The notes under the pieces are model-generated. The model ran no database searches. It saw only the letters and a program-made list of their open reading frames with translations, and had not been told where the DNA came from. From Allokutzneria multivorans (GTDB taxonomy: Bacteria > Actinomycetota > Actinomycetes > Mycobacteriales > Pseudonocardiaceae): a DNA stretch of 64,000 nt. Positions within the stretch are counted from its first letter, which is position 1; every line of letters starts with the position of its first letter. This document shows positions 1 to 8,497 of the stretch, one piece after another. Location: the NCBI RefSeq assembly GCF_039537405.1, contig NZ_BAABAL010000004.1:299419-363418 (forward strand). Reading direction: 5' to 3'. The position numbers and the translations under genes were made by a program.

Positions 1-843
1 CCCTACGCGGACCTGGAGCGCGGCAGCCTCGCGGCCCTCGACGGCGACGAGATGGTCGGCTACATGAAGATCCGCTACAAGCCGTTCGCCGAGGAGGTCC
101 ACCGGGTCTTCCTGGACGGCGGGGTCCACCCCGGCCACCGGGGCCGTGGCATCGGCGCGACGCTCGTGCGCGCCGGGATCGAGGCGGCGAAGGTGCTGCA
201 CGCCGAGCACCACCCGGCGCTGCGGCTCGTGGTCGACGTGCACAAGGCCGAGCACATCCCCGGCCTGGCCGATCTCGTGCGCTCCCAAGGCTTTTCGCCC
301 GTCCGCTACTACCAGCGCATGGAGCACCCGCTCGGCGCCGCGATCAGCGACGCGGCCGTGCCGGACGGGTTGCGGATCGAGCCGTGGTCGGAGCGCACCG
401 ACGAGGACTTCCGCCGGGTGCGCAACGAGTCCTTCGCCGACCACTGGGGCGCGGTGCCGCTGCCGGTGGACGGCTGGCAGAACAAGATCACCAACCAGAC
501 GTTCAAACCGGAGACGAGCTTCCTGGTCCGCGACGAGGCGAGCGGGGCCGCGGTCGGCCTGCTGGTGGCCATGAGCTGGGAGGCCGACACCGCGACCACC
601 GGCATCCGCGACGCGCACTTCATGGTCATCGGAACGCTGCCCGAATACCGCGAGCGCGGCGTGGCCGGCGCGCTCATCGCGCACGCGCTGCGGACCGCCG
701 CCGAGCAGGGCTACGACCGGGCCAGCCTGAGCGTGGACTCGGCGAGCGCCTCCGGTGCGCCGGGGATCTTCGAGAAGGCCGGGTTCGAACCGAAGATGCG
801 CTACGTGCGCTGGGAACTGCCGGTCGGTTCACTCTCCGGCTGA
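1..843 (+). CDS. Tandem GNAT acetyltransferase, 5' end cut by the window
   Basis: The frame is open from base 1, so the true start lies upstream. The visible 280 residues carry two GNAT folds. The first has the acetyl-CoA loop HPGHRGRGIGATL near residue 45; the second has LPEYRERGVAGAL near residue 215, followed by the usual C-terminal GFEPKMRYVRWE strand. Double-GNAT proteins of this kind are common in actinobacteria (MshD, mycothiol synthase, is one), but nothing here fixes the substrate. The internal ATG at base 52 is inside the first domain and is not a credible start. Confidence 0.85.
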   Translation, partial: PYADLERGSLAALDGDEMVGYMKIRYKPFAEEVHRVFLDGGVHPGHRGRGIGATLVRAGIEAAKVLHAEHHPALRLVVDVHKAEHIPGLADLVRSQGFSPVRYYQRMEHPLGAAISDAAVPDGLRIEPWSERTDEDFRRVRNESFADHWGAVPLPVDGWQNKITNQTFKPETSFLVRDEASGAAVGLLVAMSWEADTATTGIRDAHFMVIGTLPEYRERGVAGALIAHALRTAAEQGYDRASLSVDSASASGAPGIFEKAGFEPKMRYVRWELPVGSLSG

Positions 844-978
844 CCACCTTCAGGGGGAGCGCGCCGCGCGTGCTGGTGACGGATCGTCAACCGCCGTCGG
901 CGTCTGCCGGAGCGCTCCGCCCGGGAAGGTGAAAGATCATTTAGGTCCGACCGCGCTCTGCCGAAGAGAACGGCGACA

Positions 979-1010
979 CCCGCACGGTCCTCTGTGGACT
1001 TCCGTGCGGG
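979..1010. promoter_or_regulatory. Hairpin in the leader of the HD-domain gene
   Basis: A perfect 9-bp inverted repeat (CCCGCACGG at 979-987, CCGTGCGGG at 1002-1010) with a 14-nt loop ends 26 bp before the chosen start codon. There is no T-run. It could end transcription from the upstream GNAT gene or act as a leader structure. Confidence 0.5.
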
Positions 1011-1036
1011 GACAGCCGATTCCTTCAGGAGCGTCG

Positions 1037-1849
1037 TTGACAGCCACGCACTCAGCGCCCCCGTTAGCGCCGAGTCCAGCAAGCCCCAACCCTGCCGTCG
1101 CACACCATCACCATCACCACCATCACCACCACGCGCAGCACGGCCTTGAGCGGATGACCGTCCTCCCGGCGATCGCGACGCTGGGCACCGAGAAGCACCT
1201 CAGCGGCAACCAGCACCTGGCTCAACTGGAGCCGGGCAAGGTGTTCATGATGGGCGACAACCCGGCTCTGCCCAAGATGCCGAAGCGCCCCACGCTCGCT
1301 GACTTCTTCCGCCTGCGGCTCGGCCTCGACTCCTTCACCACCCGGCACATGCTGCACAGCGCGCGGCGCGCCCAGCTGCTCGGGCTCGACGAACCGGTCG
1401 TCCTCGCCTGCCTGCTGCACGACATCGCGGTGGGCGGCCTGCTCCGCAGCCACCACGGCCACTGGGGCGCCCAACTGCTCGCCCCCTACGTCTCCGAAGA
1501 GGTGGCCTGGGCGATCCGCCAGCACGAGATCGCGCGCTTCTTCGCCGACTCCTCCGTCGGCTACGACTACCCGGACGCCTACGACGCCTTCTTCGGACCG
1601 GAGTACGACCCGCCGGAGCACGTTCGCGAGGCCTACAAGGAAGTCCGCGCGCACCGCTGGTACATGTCCGCGCGGCTGGTCGCGATCAACGACGTCTACA
1701 CCTTCACCGATGAGGACGACGTCGACATCTCCGAGTTCGAGGACGTCATCGGCCGCCATTTCCGGCAGCCCGCAGAAGGGCTCGGATTCGACGGTTCTCC
1801 CGTCGCGCACATGTGGCGCACGATGATCTGGCCGAACAACTTCCTGTAG
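1037..1849 (+). CDS. HD-domain metalloprotein with natural deca-histidine segment
   Basis: A 270-residue protein. TTG at 1037 is chosen because AGGAG lies just upstream; earlier in-frame codons run back into the previous gene. A Pro/Ala-rich N-terminus leads to ten consecutive His (residues 23-32, bases 1103-1132). An HD-type metal site follows: RHMLHS, LLHDIA (H128-D129), HHGHW and RQHEIARFF. This spacing resembles HD hydrolases and the diiron HD oxygenases (MIOX/PhnZ type), so the protein may be a phosphohydrolase or an oxygenase. The His run may bind metal. The substrate is unknown. Confidence 0.75.
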   Translation: MTATHSAPPLAPSPASPNPAVAHHHHHHHHHHAQHGLERMTVLPAIATLGTEKHLSGNQHLAQLEPGKVFMMGDNPALPKMPKRPTLADFFRLRLGLDSFTTRHMLHSARRAQLLGLDEPVVLACLLHDIAVGGLLRSHHGHWGAQLLAPYVSEEVAWAIRQHEIARFFADSSVGYDYPDAYDAFFGPEYDPPEHVREAYKEVRAHRWYMSARLVAINDVYTFTDEDDVDISEFEDVIGRHFRQPAEGLGFDGSPVAHMWRTMIWPNNFL

Positions 1850-1870
1850 ATCTTTCCCCGAACGCACAGC

Positions 1871-1899
1871 GCGGGCGGGACCTCTTCGGCCCCGCCCGC
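1871..1899. terminator. Hairpin between convergent genes
   Basis: GCGGGCGGG (1871-1879) pairs perfectly with CCCGCCCGC (1891-1899) over an 11-nt loop. It lies between the stop codons of two converging genes, so it can serve both strands. Confidence 0.7.
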
Positions 1900-1933
1900 A
1901 CGTGATCAGTTCCCTGTGGTCGTCCTTCTGCGG

Positions 1934-2233
1934 TCATCCCGCCCGGTAGGTCAGGCAGGTGGCCGCGTGGTCGCCCTCGCCCATGCCGACGCGCACGTCG
2001 GAGGCCGTGCACTCCAGGTGCTCGTTGTGCACGCAGTCCGCCCGCTTGCACGCGCCGACCTGGGACACGGCGGCGGGAAGGCCGCCCTTCGCGGTGAGCG
2101 GGACGAAGGTCGCGCAGTCCGCCGTGCCGTTGCGGCCGTCGACGGTGATCGCGAAAGCGTGGCAGCCGTGATCGTTGTAGGAACAGCTCGTCACCGTGCA
2201 CTCGCTGACGGCGGGCATTTCCGTGGTGGTCAT
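1934..2233 (-). CDS. DUF1540-domain cysteine-rich protein
   Basis: A 99-residue protein starting at ATG 2233, preceded by GAAGGAG at good spacing. It carries two DUF1540-like Cys modules, CTVTSCSYNDHGC...C near the N-terminus and CKRADCVHNEHLEC...C near the C-terminus. The family is small, Cys-rich, probably metal binding, and of unknown function. The next upstream gene on the same strand ends 184 bp away, and that gap holds a DtxR/IdeR-type box (2374-2389), suggesting iron-controlled expression. Longer in-frame starts would run into that box and have no ribosome site. Confidence 0.82.
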   Translation of the reverse strand: MTTTEMPAVSECTVTSCSYNDHGCHAFAITVDGRNGTADCATFVPLTAKGGLPAAVSQVGACKRADCVHNEHLECTASDVRVGMGEGDHAATCLTYRAG

Positions 2234-2373
2234 CGCAGACTCCTTCGAGCATCCGATCGCAGTCCGGAACAACGGGAGTTCGGGTGTGGAGAACCGAATA
2301 CCCGGAACCCCATCACGGAAACCTCGTCGTCGCCGGTCGGGAAACCGATCGGGTGTTCTCGCGACGGGCGCCA

Positions 2374-2389
2374 TTAGGTTAGCCTCACC
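2374..2389. promoter_or_regulatory. Iron box (DtxR/IdeR/DmdR-type operator)
   Basis: The sequence TTAGGTTAGCCTCACC closely matches the actinobacterial iron-repressor operator consensus (TTAGGTTAGSCTAACC). It lies 141 bp upstream of the DUF1540 start, in the gap behind the preceding minus-strand gene. From its position it is read as the operator of the DUF1540 gene. Confidence 0.75.
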
Positions 2390-2416
2390 ATTCCGCGACG
2401 GCGGCTGGAATCGTTC

Positions 2417-3298
2417 TCACCCGGTGTTCTGGAACAGCACGCTCATGCCGTCGGGCTCGAAGAGCATCAGCGTCGGCAGGAACCCCTCGCGGGGCGCGGC
2501 GCGCTCGACCCGCTCGCGCAGCTCGCTCGCCCAACCGGAGTCCGCGGGGGCGAAGGCCAGTTCGTGCGGGCTGGGCATGGCCGCGACGAGCGTGCGGGTG
2601 CCGATCGTGTCGATCATGCGGCCGAGGAAGCCCGGCGTGGCGACCATGGAGGCGGCGAAACCTCCCGCGCGGCTGACCTCGACCATGCCACCGGGAACGC
2701 CGGGGGCGTCGGAGTAGACGGACTTCACCCCGTCGCGGAGGTTGACCCTGGCCTTCTCCAGCAGCTCCAGGAAGTCCTCGGTGCCCGCGACGTCGAGGTT
2801 GCCGACCTCCGCGACGGCGAGCCCCTCCGGGGTCGAGGTGACCGTGGCGAGGACGAGGTAGACCTGCCCGGGGATCAGCTGCGCGACCGGGACCGGCCCG
2901 GCGTCGGTGATGTCGCCGCTGCGCACGATCGGCAGCAGCACGCCCTCGATGCCCTTGGTGATCTCCTCGAACGCGCGGTCCTCGATCTCCTTCTCCAGCG
3001 AGATCCGGGCCTCCTCGATGGCCTCCGCCCACCGGTCCGGCTCCGGGCGCGCGAAGTTGTGCGTGAGGACCTCGATGTTCGGGAACGTCCGGTCGGCGAA
3101 CTCGCGGTCGGCCTCGGACAGCTCCCACTCGCTGTGCACCCGCCGCACCTCGGTCGCGGGGAAGTGCTGCCTGCTGGTCAGCTCGGCCCACGCCCGCTGG
3201 AGGCAGTTCTCATCGCGTGCGGTCCCGGCGGCGGGCACGGGCTCGATCTCCGGAGACGACTGGAAGAGCACGACATTGGTGCTCATGTCGGTGTTCAC
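2417..3298 (-). CDS. Conserved hypothetical cytosolic protein
   Basis: A 293-residue protein. GTG 3298 (VNTDMSTN) follows AGAGGTGG; an in-frame ATG at 3286 is the alternative. No signal peptide or membrane segment is visible. The protein is acidic and mixed alpha/beta, with a long E/R-rich helical part (about residues 60-110) and a C-terminal end reading FEPDGMSVLFQNTG. The family was not recognised. Codon use matches the neighbours, so it is a real gene. Confidence 0.65.
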   Translation of the reverse strand: MNTDMSTNVVLFQSSPEIEPVPAAGTARDENCLQRAWAELTSRQHFPATEVRRVHSEWELSEADREFADRTFPNIEVLTHNFARPEPDRWAEAIEEARISLEKEIEDRAFEEITKGIEGVLLPIVRSGDITDAGPVPVAQLIPGQVYLVLATVTSTPEGLAVAEVGNLDVAGTEDFLELLEKARVNLRDGVKSVYSDAPGVPGGMVEVSRAGGFAASMVATPGFLGRMIDTIGTRTLVAAMPSPHELAFAPADSGWASELRERVERAAPREGFLPTLMLFEPDGMSVLFQNTG

Positions 3299-3407
3299 GT
3301 CACCACCTCTGGGGTTCGCGCGGGAGGGAACGAAGGGCAGGGCAGGCGAATGGTAGGCGGGCGTCCGCGCGCCGACAATTCGCGTCCCGGTGCCTATGCT
3401 CCGGCGC

Positions 3408-3848
3408 ATGGGAATCCAGCGGATGGACAACGTCGCCGTGGTCGTCGACGACCTGGACGCGGCCGTGGCGTTCTTCAGCGAACTGGGCATGGAGCTGGAG
3501 AACCGGATGGGGATCGAGGGGCGCTTCGCCGACCTCACCGTCGGTATCGACGGCTTGCGCAGCGAGATCGCGATGATGCGGACCCCGGACGGGCACAGCA
3601 AGCTCGAACTGACGAAGTACCACACCCCCGAGGCCCTCGGCGCCGGCCGCGAGTTCCCGCCGCCCAACACCTTGGGTCTGCACCGGGTGATGTTCGCCGT
3701 CGACGACATCGAGGACACCGTTGCCCGCCTGCGCCCGCACGGCGCCGAACTCCTCGGCGAGATCGCGCGGTTCGAGGACGTCTTCCTGCTCTGCTACCTG
3801 CGCGGACCCGCGGGCATCATCGTCGCGCTCGCGGAGCAGATCGGATGA
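3408..3848 (+). CDS. VOC-family (glyoxalase/dioxygenase fold) protein
   Basis: A 146-residue protein starting at ATG 3408. It has the two beta-alpha-beta-beta-beta modules of the vicinal-oxygen-chelate superfamily: MDNVAVVVDDLDAAVAFFSELGM at the start and LGLHRVMFAVDDIEDTVARL from about residue 85. Candidate metal ligands include E72 of KLELTKY and H88 of the second module. The substrate cannot be told; possibilities include glyoxalase-like enzymes, extradiol-type dioxygenases and antibiotic-binding proteins. No ribosome site is evident, so leaderless expression is possible. Confidence 0.75.
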   Translation: MGIQRMDNVAVVVDDLDAAVAFFSELGMELENRMGIEGRFADLTVGIDGLRSEIAMMRTPDGHSKLELTKYHTPEALGAGREFPPPNTLGLHRVMFAVDDIEDTVARLRPHGAELLGEIARFEDVFLLCYLRGPAGIIVALAEQIG

Positions 3849-3875
3849 GCGCGTCGCGGGTCAGGCCCGAGGGGA

Positions 3876-4142
3876 ATGGGTCCTGTGTCGATCAATGATG
3901 TAAAGACACTGCTCGTCGACCTCGCGGAAAGAGCAGCCGGGACAGCAGCGCGCGTCGACGCTGTCCGCGAGTCGCGGAGCGCGGCCCTGGAGGAGGTGAC
4001 GACGACGTGGACCGGCTCCCGTCACAGCGCCGCCGTCACGGGGCGCGGCCAGCTCGCCGACGCGGTCGCCGATCTAGCCGAGCTGCCGGAGCAGCTGCAC
4101 CGCGTGTCGGAGCTGCTGCGCGACGTCGCCACGGGGACGTGA
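3876..4142 (+). CDS. Small WXG100-like helical protein heading a toxin cassette
   Basis: An 88-residue, almost wholly helical protein with a central WTG (EVTTTWTGSRHSAAV), like the W-x-G turn of WXG100/ESX proteins. GTG at 3885 has GAGGGGA at better spacing and may be the true start (85 aa). It ends 4 bp before the deaminase toxin gene, so the two are very likely co-transcribed. In type VII-linked polymorphic toxins, such small partners often accompany the toxin for export. That role is inferred from position and fold alone. Confidence 0.6.
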   Translation: MGPVSINDVKTLLVDLAERAAGTAARVDAVRESRSAALEEVTTTWTGSRHSAAVTGRGQLADAVADLAELPEQLHRVSELLRDVATGT

Positions 4143-4146
4143 TGGC

Positions 4147-4989
4147 GTGCCCTCTGCGTTCTCGGCGGTGGCCGCCGGATTACTGGCAGCCCGGAGCCAA
4201 CTCGCCCCGGAGGAGCTGCGTGCGGTGGCCGAACAAGTCCGGGAGGAGATCTGGGCTCCGCTAGCCCACGCCGCCGAGGGCAGCGTCGATGAGACGCTGC
4301 ACGAAGCGCTCCAGCTGCTGGACTCGATCACGGCCACCCTGGAGGAGGCCGCGGTCAAGCTCGACGACGCGGCAGAGGCGATCATCAAGTACCTGGCTGA
4401 TACCCACACCGTCCCTGCCAACTCCGTACCGGCTATCACCGCGCAGGACCGGGCTCCGGCGCCGGAAAGCAACTCGGTGCCGCACCCGGCGACCCTGCCG
4501 CCCACCCTGATGAGCTTCACCAGGGACGCGGGGTGGGCTCAAGCGCAGCAGGCGAAACTCACCGATCGCCCTGCCGACACGGGACCGACCACCGGGTTGG
4601 TCTACTTCGGCGACAACACCGAAGGCGTCATCTCCAGCGGGACACCCCCGACCCCGAAACAGGGGATGGTCGACTCCGAAGAAGATCGCGGCGAACGCGA
4701 GTTGGTCACTGCCGCAGGACTGATCCTGGCCAACTCCGAGCACTTCCCGATCCGGATTCGCGGCGCGACGCTGTCAGCTCCGACGCACGTGGAAACCAAG
4801 GTCGCCACCCTGATGCGTCAGCGCGGCATCACCTACGCGGCCGTGGTCATCAACAACATCGAGGTCTGCGACGGTGTCTACGGCTGCCGCAAGGCCGTCC
4901 GCGCGATCCTGCCCCTCGGCTATACCCTCGTCGTCTGGGAGCGCGGTTCCTTGGAGCCCGTCACTCTGAAAGGAAAGGCTCGCCCGTGA
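4147..4989 (+). CDS. Polymorphic toxin with SCP1.201/DddA-like deaminase domain
   Basis: A 280-residue protein, GTG start. Residues 1-85 are helical and could pair with the upstream WXG-like protein. A Pro/Ala linker follows, then a deaminase domain from about residue 145 (GLVYFGDNTEG) to 275. The zinc/catalytic set is H214-V-E216 and C241/C247 in INNIEVCDGVYGCRKAV, followed by ILPLGYTLVVW, the layout of SCP1.201-family deaminases. The family includes DddA, an interbacterial toxin that deaminates cytosine in double-stranded DNA. The spacing between the cysteines (C-x5-C) is longer than in DddA (C-x2-C). No signal peptide is seen. It overlaps the Imm1 gene by 4 bp (GTGA). Confidence 0.82.
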   Translation: MPSAFSAVAAGLLAARSQLAPEELRAVAEQVREEIWAPLAHAAEGSVDETLHEALQLLDSITATLEEAAVKLDDAAEAIIKYLADTHTVPANSVPAITAQDRAPAPESNSVPHPATLPPTLMSFTRDAGWAQAQQAKLTDRPADTGPTTGLVYFGDNTEGVISSGTPPTPKQGMVDSEEDRGERELVTAAGLILANSEHFPIRIRGATLSAPTHVETKVATLMRQRGITYAAVVINNIEVCDGVYGCRKAVRAILPLGYTLVVWERGSLEPVTLKGKARP

Positions 4990-5432
4990 TCGTCAGCGCG
5001 CTCATCGCGAACAAGTTCCGCTACGCCAGCACCACCGACGCGGCGGAGGCGTTGATCGAGGAGGCGTTGAGCGGCCGGTTCTGGCACACCCTCACCAAGT
5101 TCTACGTCTCCGACCACCCCTGCACCAGCGGCGACGACGACGGCCACGGCGAGCACTTCCCCGATCACCAGCTCAGCGTCGGCACGAACACCGCGGGCAC
5201 CCTCGCCGCGCTGCACTTCTGCGCCTTCGGCGCCGACGAGATCCTGGTCCAGAGCCTGAGCGAACAGCAGCTTCCCAACGCGCCGGAGATCATCTACGAC
5301 ACCGACGCGCAGATGCGCTTTCCCACCAACGCCGCGATCCACCGGGACGCGGCCAGAGTCGCGCTGATCGAGTACTGCCGCACCGGGACACAGCCGTCGT
5401 CCGTCGCCTGGCAACCCTGCGAGATCATCTGA
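4986..5432 (+). CDS. Imm1-family immunity protein for the deaminase toxin
   Basis: A 148-residue protein from GTG 4986, whose codon overlaps the toxin stop; AAGGAAAGG lies upstream. Imm1 features are the PDHQLSVGTNTAGTLAAL strand pair (about residues 57-75), a YDTD...FPTNAAIHRDAARVALIEY helix, and the C-terminal TGTQPSSVAWQ motif. Imm1 proteins are documented partners of SCP1.201-type deaminases. Translational coupling to the toxin fits its role as the antidote. Confidence 0.85.
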   Translation: MIVSALIANKFRYASTTDAAEALIEEALSGRFWHTLTKFYVSDHPCTSGDDDGHGEHFPDHQLSVGTNTAGTLAALHFCAFGADEILVQSLSEQQLPNAPEIIYDTDAQMRFPTNAAIHRDAARVALIEYCRTGTQPSSVAWQPCEII

Positions 5433-5449
5433 CGAACACCCGCGCGAGG

Positions 5450-6358
5450 TCACGGGCGGGGAAGGTCCTCCACGCTGAGCCGCAGCCAGCGGTCCTCGAC
5501 GAGGAAGTGCAGCTCGGAGCCCCTGCCGACGACGCGCGCACTGGCGGGAAGCGGTGTGCCGTCAGGCTGAGCCACCAGGTGCTCGCCGGTCACGAGCAGG
5601 CGGTTCTCCAGCTGCACGGCGGTGACGAGCTTGTCCTGGTCGGGCTCGTACCCACCGAAGAACGCGACGGTGGAGCCACCGACAGCGAGCGCACTCGCTC
5701 CGCTGACGTCGTTGTGCCACCCGGTCACCGTGTCCCCGTCGACGCGCACGACGGGGAAGTCGGTGTAGTAGTAGGCCCACGCGGTGTCGTCGTGGACGTT
5801 GAGCGCGTAGCAGCTGCTGATCGATCCCCACTGGTCGGCACGGTACTGCCACCGCAGGTCGAGATCGGCTGACCACCTGGTCAACCCGTGCTTCCCGACA
5901 GGGGGAGCACTGTCGCGATCGCCCCAGCCGCAGCTGCCGTAGACGCCTTCGTCGAAGTAGCCGACCCAGACCTCACCCTGACGCGTGGTGAGCACGTGGG
6001 AGATGCCGTCCCCGAGGGTCTGTTCGAGCACCGCCGACCCGTTGGCGTCGTAGACGACCGCGTTGCGCTCCGGGCCGTCCGGGCGCCACTGGCAGCGGGC
6101 TCCGACGATGAGGACCTTGCCGTCGGGCAGCGGCTGCACCGACGGGAACGCGACGGGCCGCCACGCGATCTGAGTGGTGGTGGTCGTTCCGTGCGCGTGC
6201 ACGGTCACGAACGCGGTGGTCTTGTCTTCTGCCGCCCACAGCGTGATGACCTCGCCGGACGGTCCGATCGAGCTGCACAGGAGGCTGTCGCCGTGGCGCG
6301 GTGCCACCAGCCGCGCGTGCTGACTCGCTCGGAGCGCGAGCGGTGCCGTCATCTTCAC
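5450..6358 (-). CDS. Predicted beta-propeller-like hypothetical protein
   Basis: A 302-residue protein rich in short beta strands, with repeated blades of the form V(L/V)xGxxxWxxDG and LxVHDDTAWAYYY. Such spacing suggests a WD/Kelch-like propeller of five or six blades. There is no signal peptide, so it is probably cytosolic. It converges on the Imm1 gene with 17 bp between stops. ATG 6358 or ATG 6352 could be the start. The function is unknown. Confidence 0.6.
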   Translation of the reverse strand: MKMTAPLALRASQHARLVAPRHGDSLLCSSIGPSGEVITLWAAEDKTTAFVTVHAHGTTTTTQIAWRPVAFPSVQPLPDGKVLIVGARCQWRPDGPERNAVVYDANGSAVLEQTLGDGISHVLTTRQGEVWVGYFDEGVYGSCGWGDRDSAPPVGKHGLTRWSADLDLRWQYRADQWGSISSCYALNVHDDTAWAYYYTDFPVVRVDGDTVTGWHNDVSGASALAVGGSTVAFFGGYEPDQDKLVTAVQLENRLLVTGEHLVAQPDGTPLPASARVVGRGSELHFLVEDRWLRLSVEDLPRP

Positions 6359-6436
6359 CGGCTCAGCCCATCACGTCACCGCACCGAAGCGGGCGAACAG
6401 CCGTCGAAATACCACTTTCGACCCAGGCGGGGAGGT

Positions 6437-8344
6437 TCAGGCGGCTCCGGTGTCGCGGCGGGCCTTGGCCAAGGTCTCCGAGCCGAGCGCGGTCTCCAGC
6501 TGCTCCCACCGCGTCACGAGGTCCGACATCATCAGCATCATCACGTCGGGGAAGGCGTACAGGAAGCTCTGGTACCGGTAGTGGTCCAGGTAGAACACCA
6601 CGACGTCGTCGCTGAGCGCGGTGACCGAAGTGGTGCGGGCGTTGAAGAACAGGTCGTGGTGGCCCAGCAGCGCACCGCGCCCGAGCACCGCGCGCTCGTA
6701 GATCCCGCCGAAGTCGACCTCGACCTCACCGCTCGTGACGAGGAACACCCCGTGCGCGGCGTCGTCCTCGCGGAACAGGGAATCCCCTGCGGTGTAAGGG
6801 ATCTCGTCGAACATCGACGCGAGCGTCTCCAGCTCGGAGTCGACGAGCGCGGTGAACAGGCGCACGCCGTGCGGGTCGACGCTCTCCCGCAGGCAGGCCA
6901 CGCGCTCGGTCAGCTCGTGCTGGCTGATGTGGGTCATGCGCATGCGCACGAAGCGCAGCATCCGGTCGGTGTTGCGGTTCTGGCGGCGCGAGGTCCCGGC
7001 GCTCGGCGGGGTGTAGACCTCGGAGTTCCCGCTGATGCGCGCGGCTTCGCGCAGGCCGGACTCGTAGGCGCTGTGCACGCAGCCCCAGTGGTAGTGATTG
7101 GTGCCCTCACCGGCGAAGAACACCTTGTCGCCCAACGGTTCCGCGAGGGTGGCGATGTCCTTGGAGGAAGCGTCGACGCCGATGCACGTGTAGGAGCCCA
7201 GCGCGAAGGGATCGGTCGACCACGCGGTGCGCGAGACGTGGTTCGGTGCGGGCGCATCGGCTCCGAAGACGTCCTGCACGACGGTGGTGGCGTAGGCGCA
7301 GACCTCCTGCTCCGACCAGCTCTCCGCCTCTCGGCCGAGCGAGGCGCCGAGCAGCATCACCAGGATGGGCTTGCCGTGGGACTTCCACATGCTGATGACG
7401 ACGGTGGGGTAGCGGTCGGTGTCGCGGCACAGGTAGCCGAACACGTACTGGTCCTTGGGCCAGAAGGGTTCCTCGTAGTGCAGCGCGATCTTGTTGAGGG
7501 TGCCGAAGCCCAGCCGTGCGATCGCTGAGCGCTTGGTGCCGGGCAGTTCGGGTTCGAAGCGCACCGCCCCGGCCTTGAGCACGCCGAGCGGTAACGTCAC
7601 CAGGACCTTGTCCGCCTCGAACTCTCCGTGGTCGGTCGTCACCCGCACGGTGCCCGCCGTGCTGTCGATCCGCGTGACCACGTGGCCCAGCCGCACGTCC
7701 AGTCCTTCGGCGATCGCGTCCACGACGGACTGGTACCCCTGGTGCAGCGTGCTGTCGCCGTAGCCGTAGACGAGGTAGCCGTCCTCCCAGAACTTCAGCG
7801 ACAGCTTGTCCGCGTCCTCGCCCACGTCCTCGCGCAGGATCACGTTGAGGTGGTAGCGAACCGCCTGTTCGTCCTCTGTGGACAGTTGGCGGTCGGCGAG
7901 GATCTGGCGCAGCGCCTCGCCGAGGGAGATGTCCGGCCGCTGTTCCTTGCGCGCGATGGCGGCCCGCTGCTCCAGCTCGTGCAGCACGTCGTCGGCCAGC
8001 TCCAGCGTGCGGCTCTTGGTGCGGTGGTTGGCGGCGCGGTTGTCCGCGCCGAAGAGGTCGAGGCTGTCGAAGCCGCCCGTGTAGGCGCTGTCGCCGCCCA
8101 CGTAGCTGTAGGGGATGCCCAGGTCCTCCACCAGCTCGGTGAGCGGGTTGCCGTCCGTGCCGTGGATCCAGTGCGCGCCGAGGTCGACGCCGTCCTCATC
8201 GGTCCAGATCCGCCCGCCGACGCGCTCGCGCGCCTCCAGGACGGTGACGGGGTGACCGAGCTGGCTCAGGGTGCGCGCCGCGGTGAGACCGGCCATTCCG
8301 GCTCCGACGACCACCACGCTGGGGAGATCCTGATCTTCCGGCAT
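6437..8344 (-). CDS. FAD amine oxidase fused to a cNMP-binding-like domain
   Basis: A 635-residue protein from ATG 8344. Residues 8-460 form a flavin amine oxidase: VVVVGAGMAGLTAARTL (GxGxxG), LEARERVGGRIWT, DLGAHWIHG, and the C-terminal FAD-binding GDKVFFAGEGTNHYHWGCVHSA. The substrate is probably a polyamine or other amine. Residues about 500-620 look like a Crp/cNMP-binding beta-roll (SLFREDDAAHGVFLVTSGEVEVDF). The phosphate-binding cassette reads GALLGHHDLFFNARTTSV and lacks the usual Glu, so cAMP binding may be lost. The frame stays open far upstream, but only this part has the family's structure. Confidence 0.85.
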   Translation of the reverse strand: MPEDQDLPSVVVVGAGMAGLTAARTLSQLGHPVTVLEARERVGGRIWTDEDGVDLGAHWIHGTDGNPLTELVEDLGIPYSYVGGDSAYTGGFDSLDLFGADNRAANHRTKSRTLELADDVLHELEQRAAIARKEQRPDISLGEALRQILADRQLSTEDEQAVRYHLNVILREDVGEDADKLSLKFWEDGYLVYGYGDSTLHQGYQSVVDAIAEGLDVRLGHVVTRIDSTAGTVRVTTDHGEFEADKVLVTLPLGVLKAGAVRFEPELPGTKRSAIARLGFGTLNKIALHYEEPFWPKDQYVFGYLCRDTDRYPTVVISMWKSHGKPILVMLLGASLGREAESWSEQEVCAYATTVVQDVFGADAPAPNHVSRTAWSTDPFALGSYTCIGVDASSKDIATLAEPLGDKVFFAGEGTNHYHWGCVHSAYESGLREAARISGNSEVYTPPSAGTSRRQNRNTDRMLRFVRMRMTHISQHELTERVACLRESVDPHGVRLFTALVDSELETLASMFDEIPYTAGDSLFREDDAAHGVFLVTSGEVEVDFGGIYERAVLGRGALLGHHDLFFNARTTSVTALSDDVVVFYLDHYRYQSFLYAFPDVMMLMMSDLVTRWEQLETALGSETLAKARRDTGAA

Positions 8345-8497
8345 CGTTCGATTGTGGGAGTCCGCGCGGGCTCGCACAGCCCCGGATCGTGTGCTCGCGC
8401 TGAGCCGTCCGGGTTGATCATCAGCCGCAATTCGGTTGAGCCGTGGGCGGCGCCGCGTTGCACTGTGCGCCGGACGATCGGGAAAGGCGGCGGCAGC

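Noticed and set aside
1103..1132. His10 as a cloning tag
   Set aside because: Codons, flanks and the chromosomal context are natural; there is no vector sequence.
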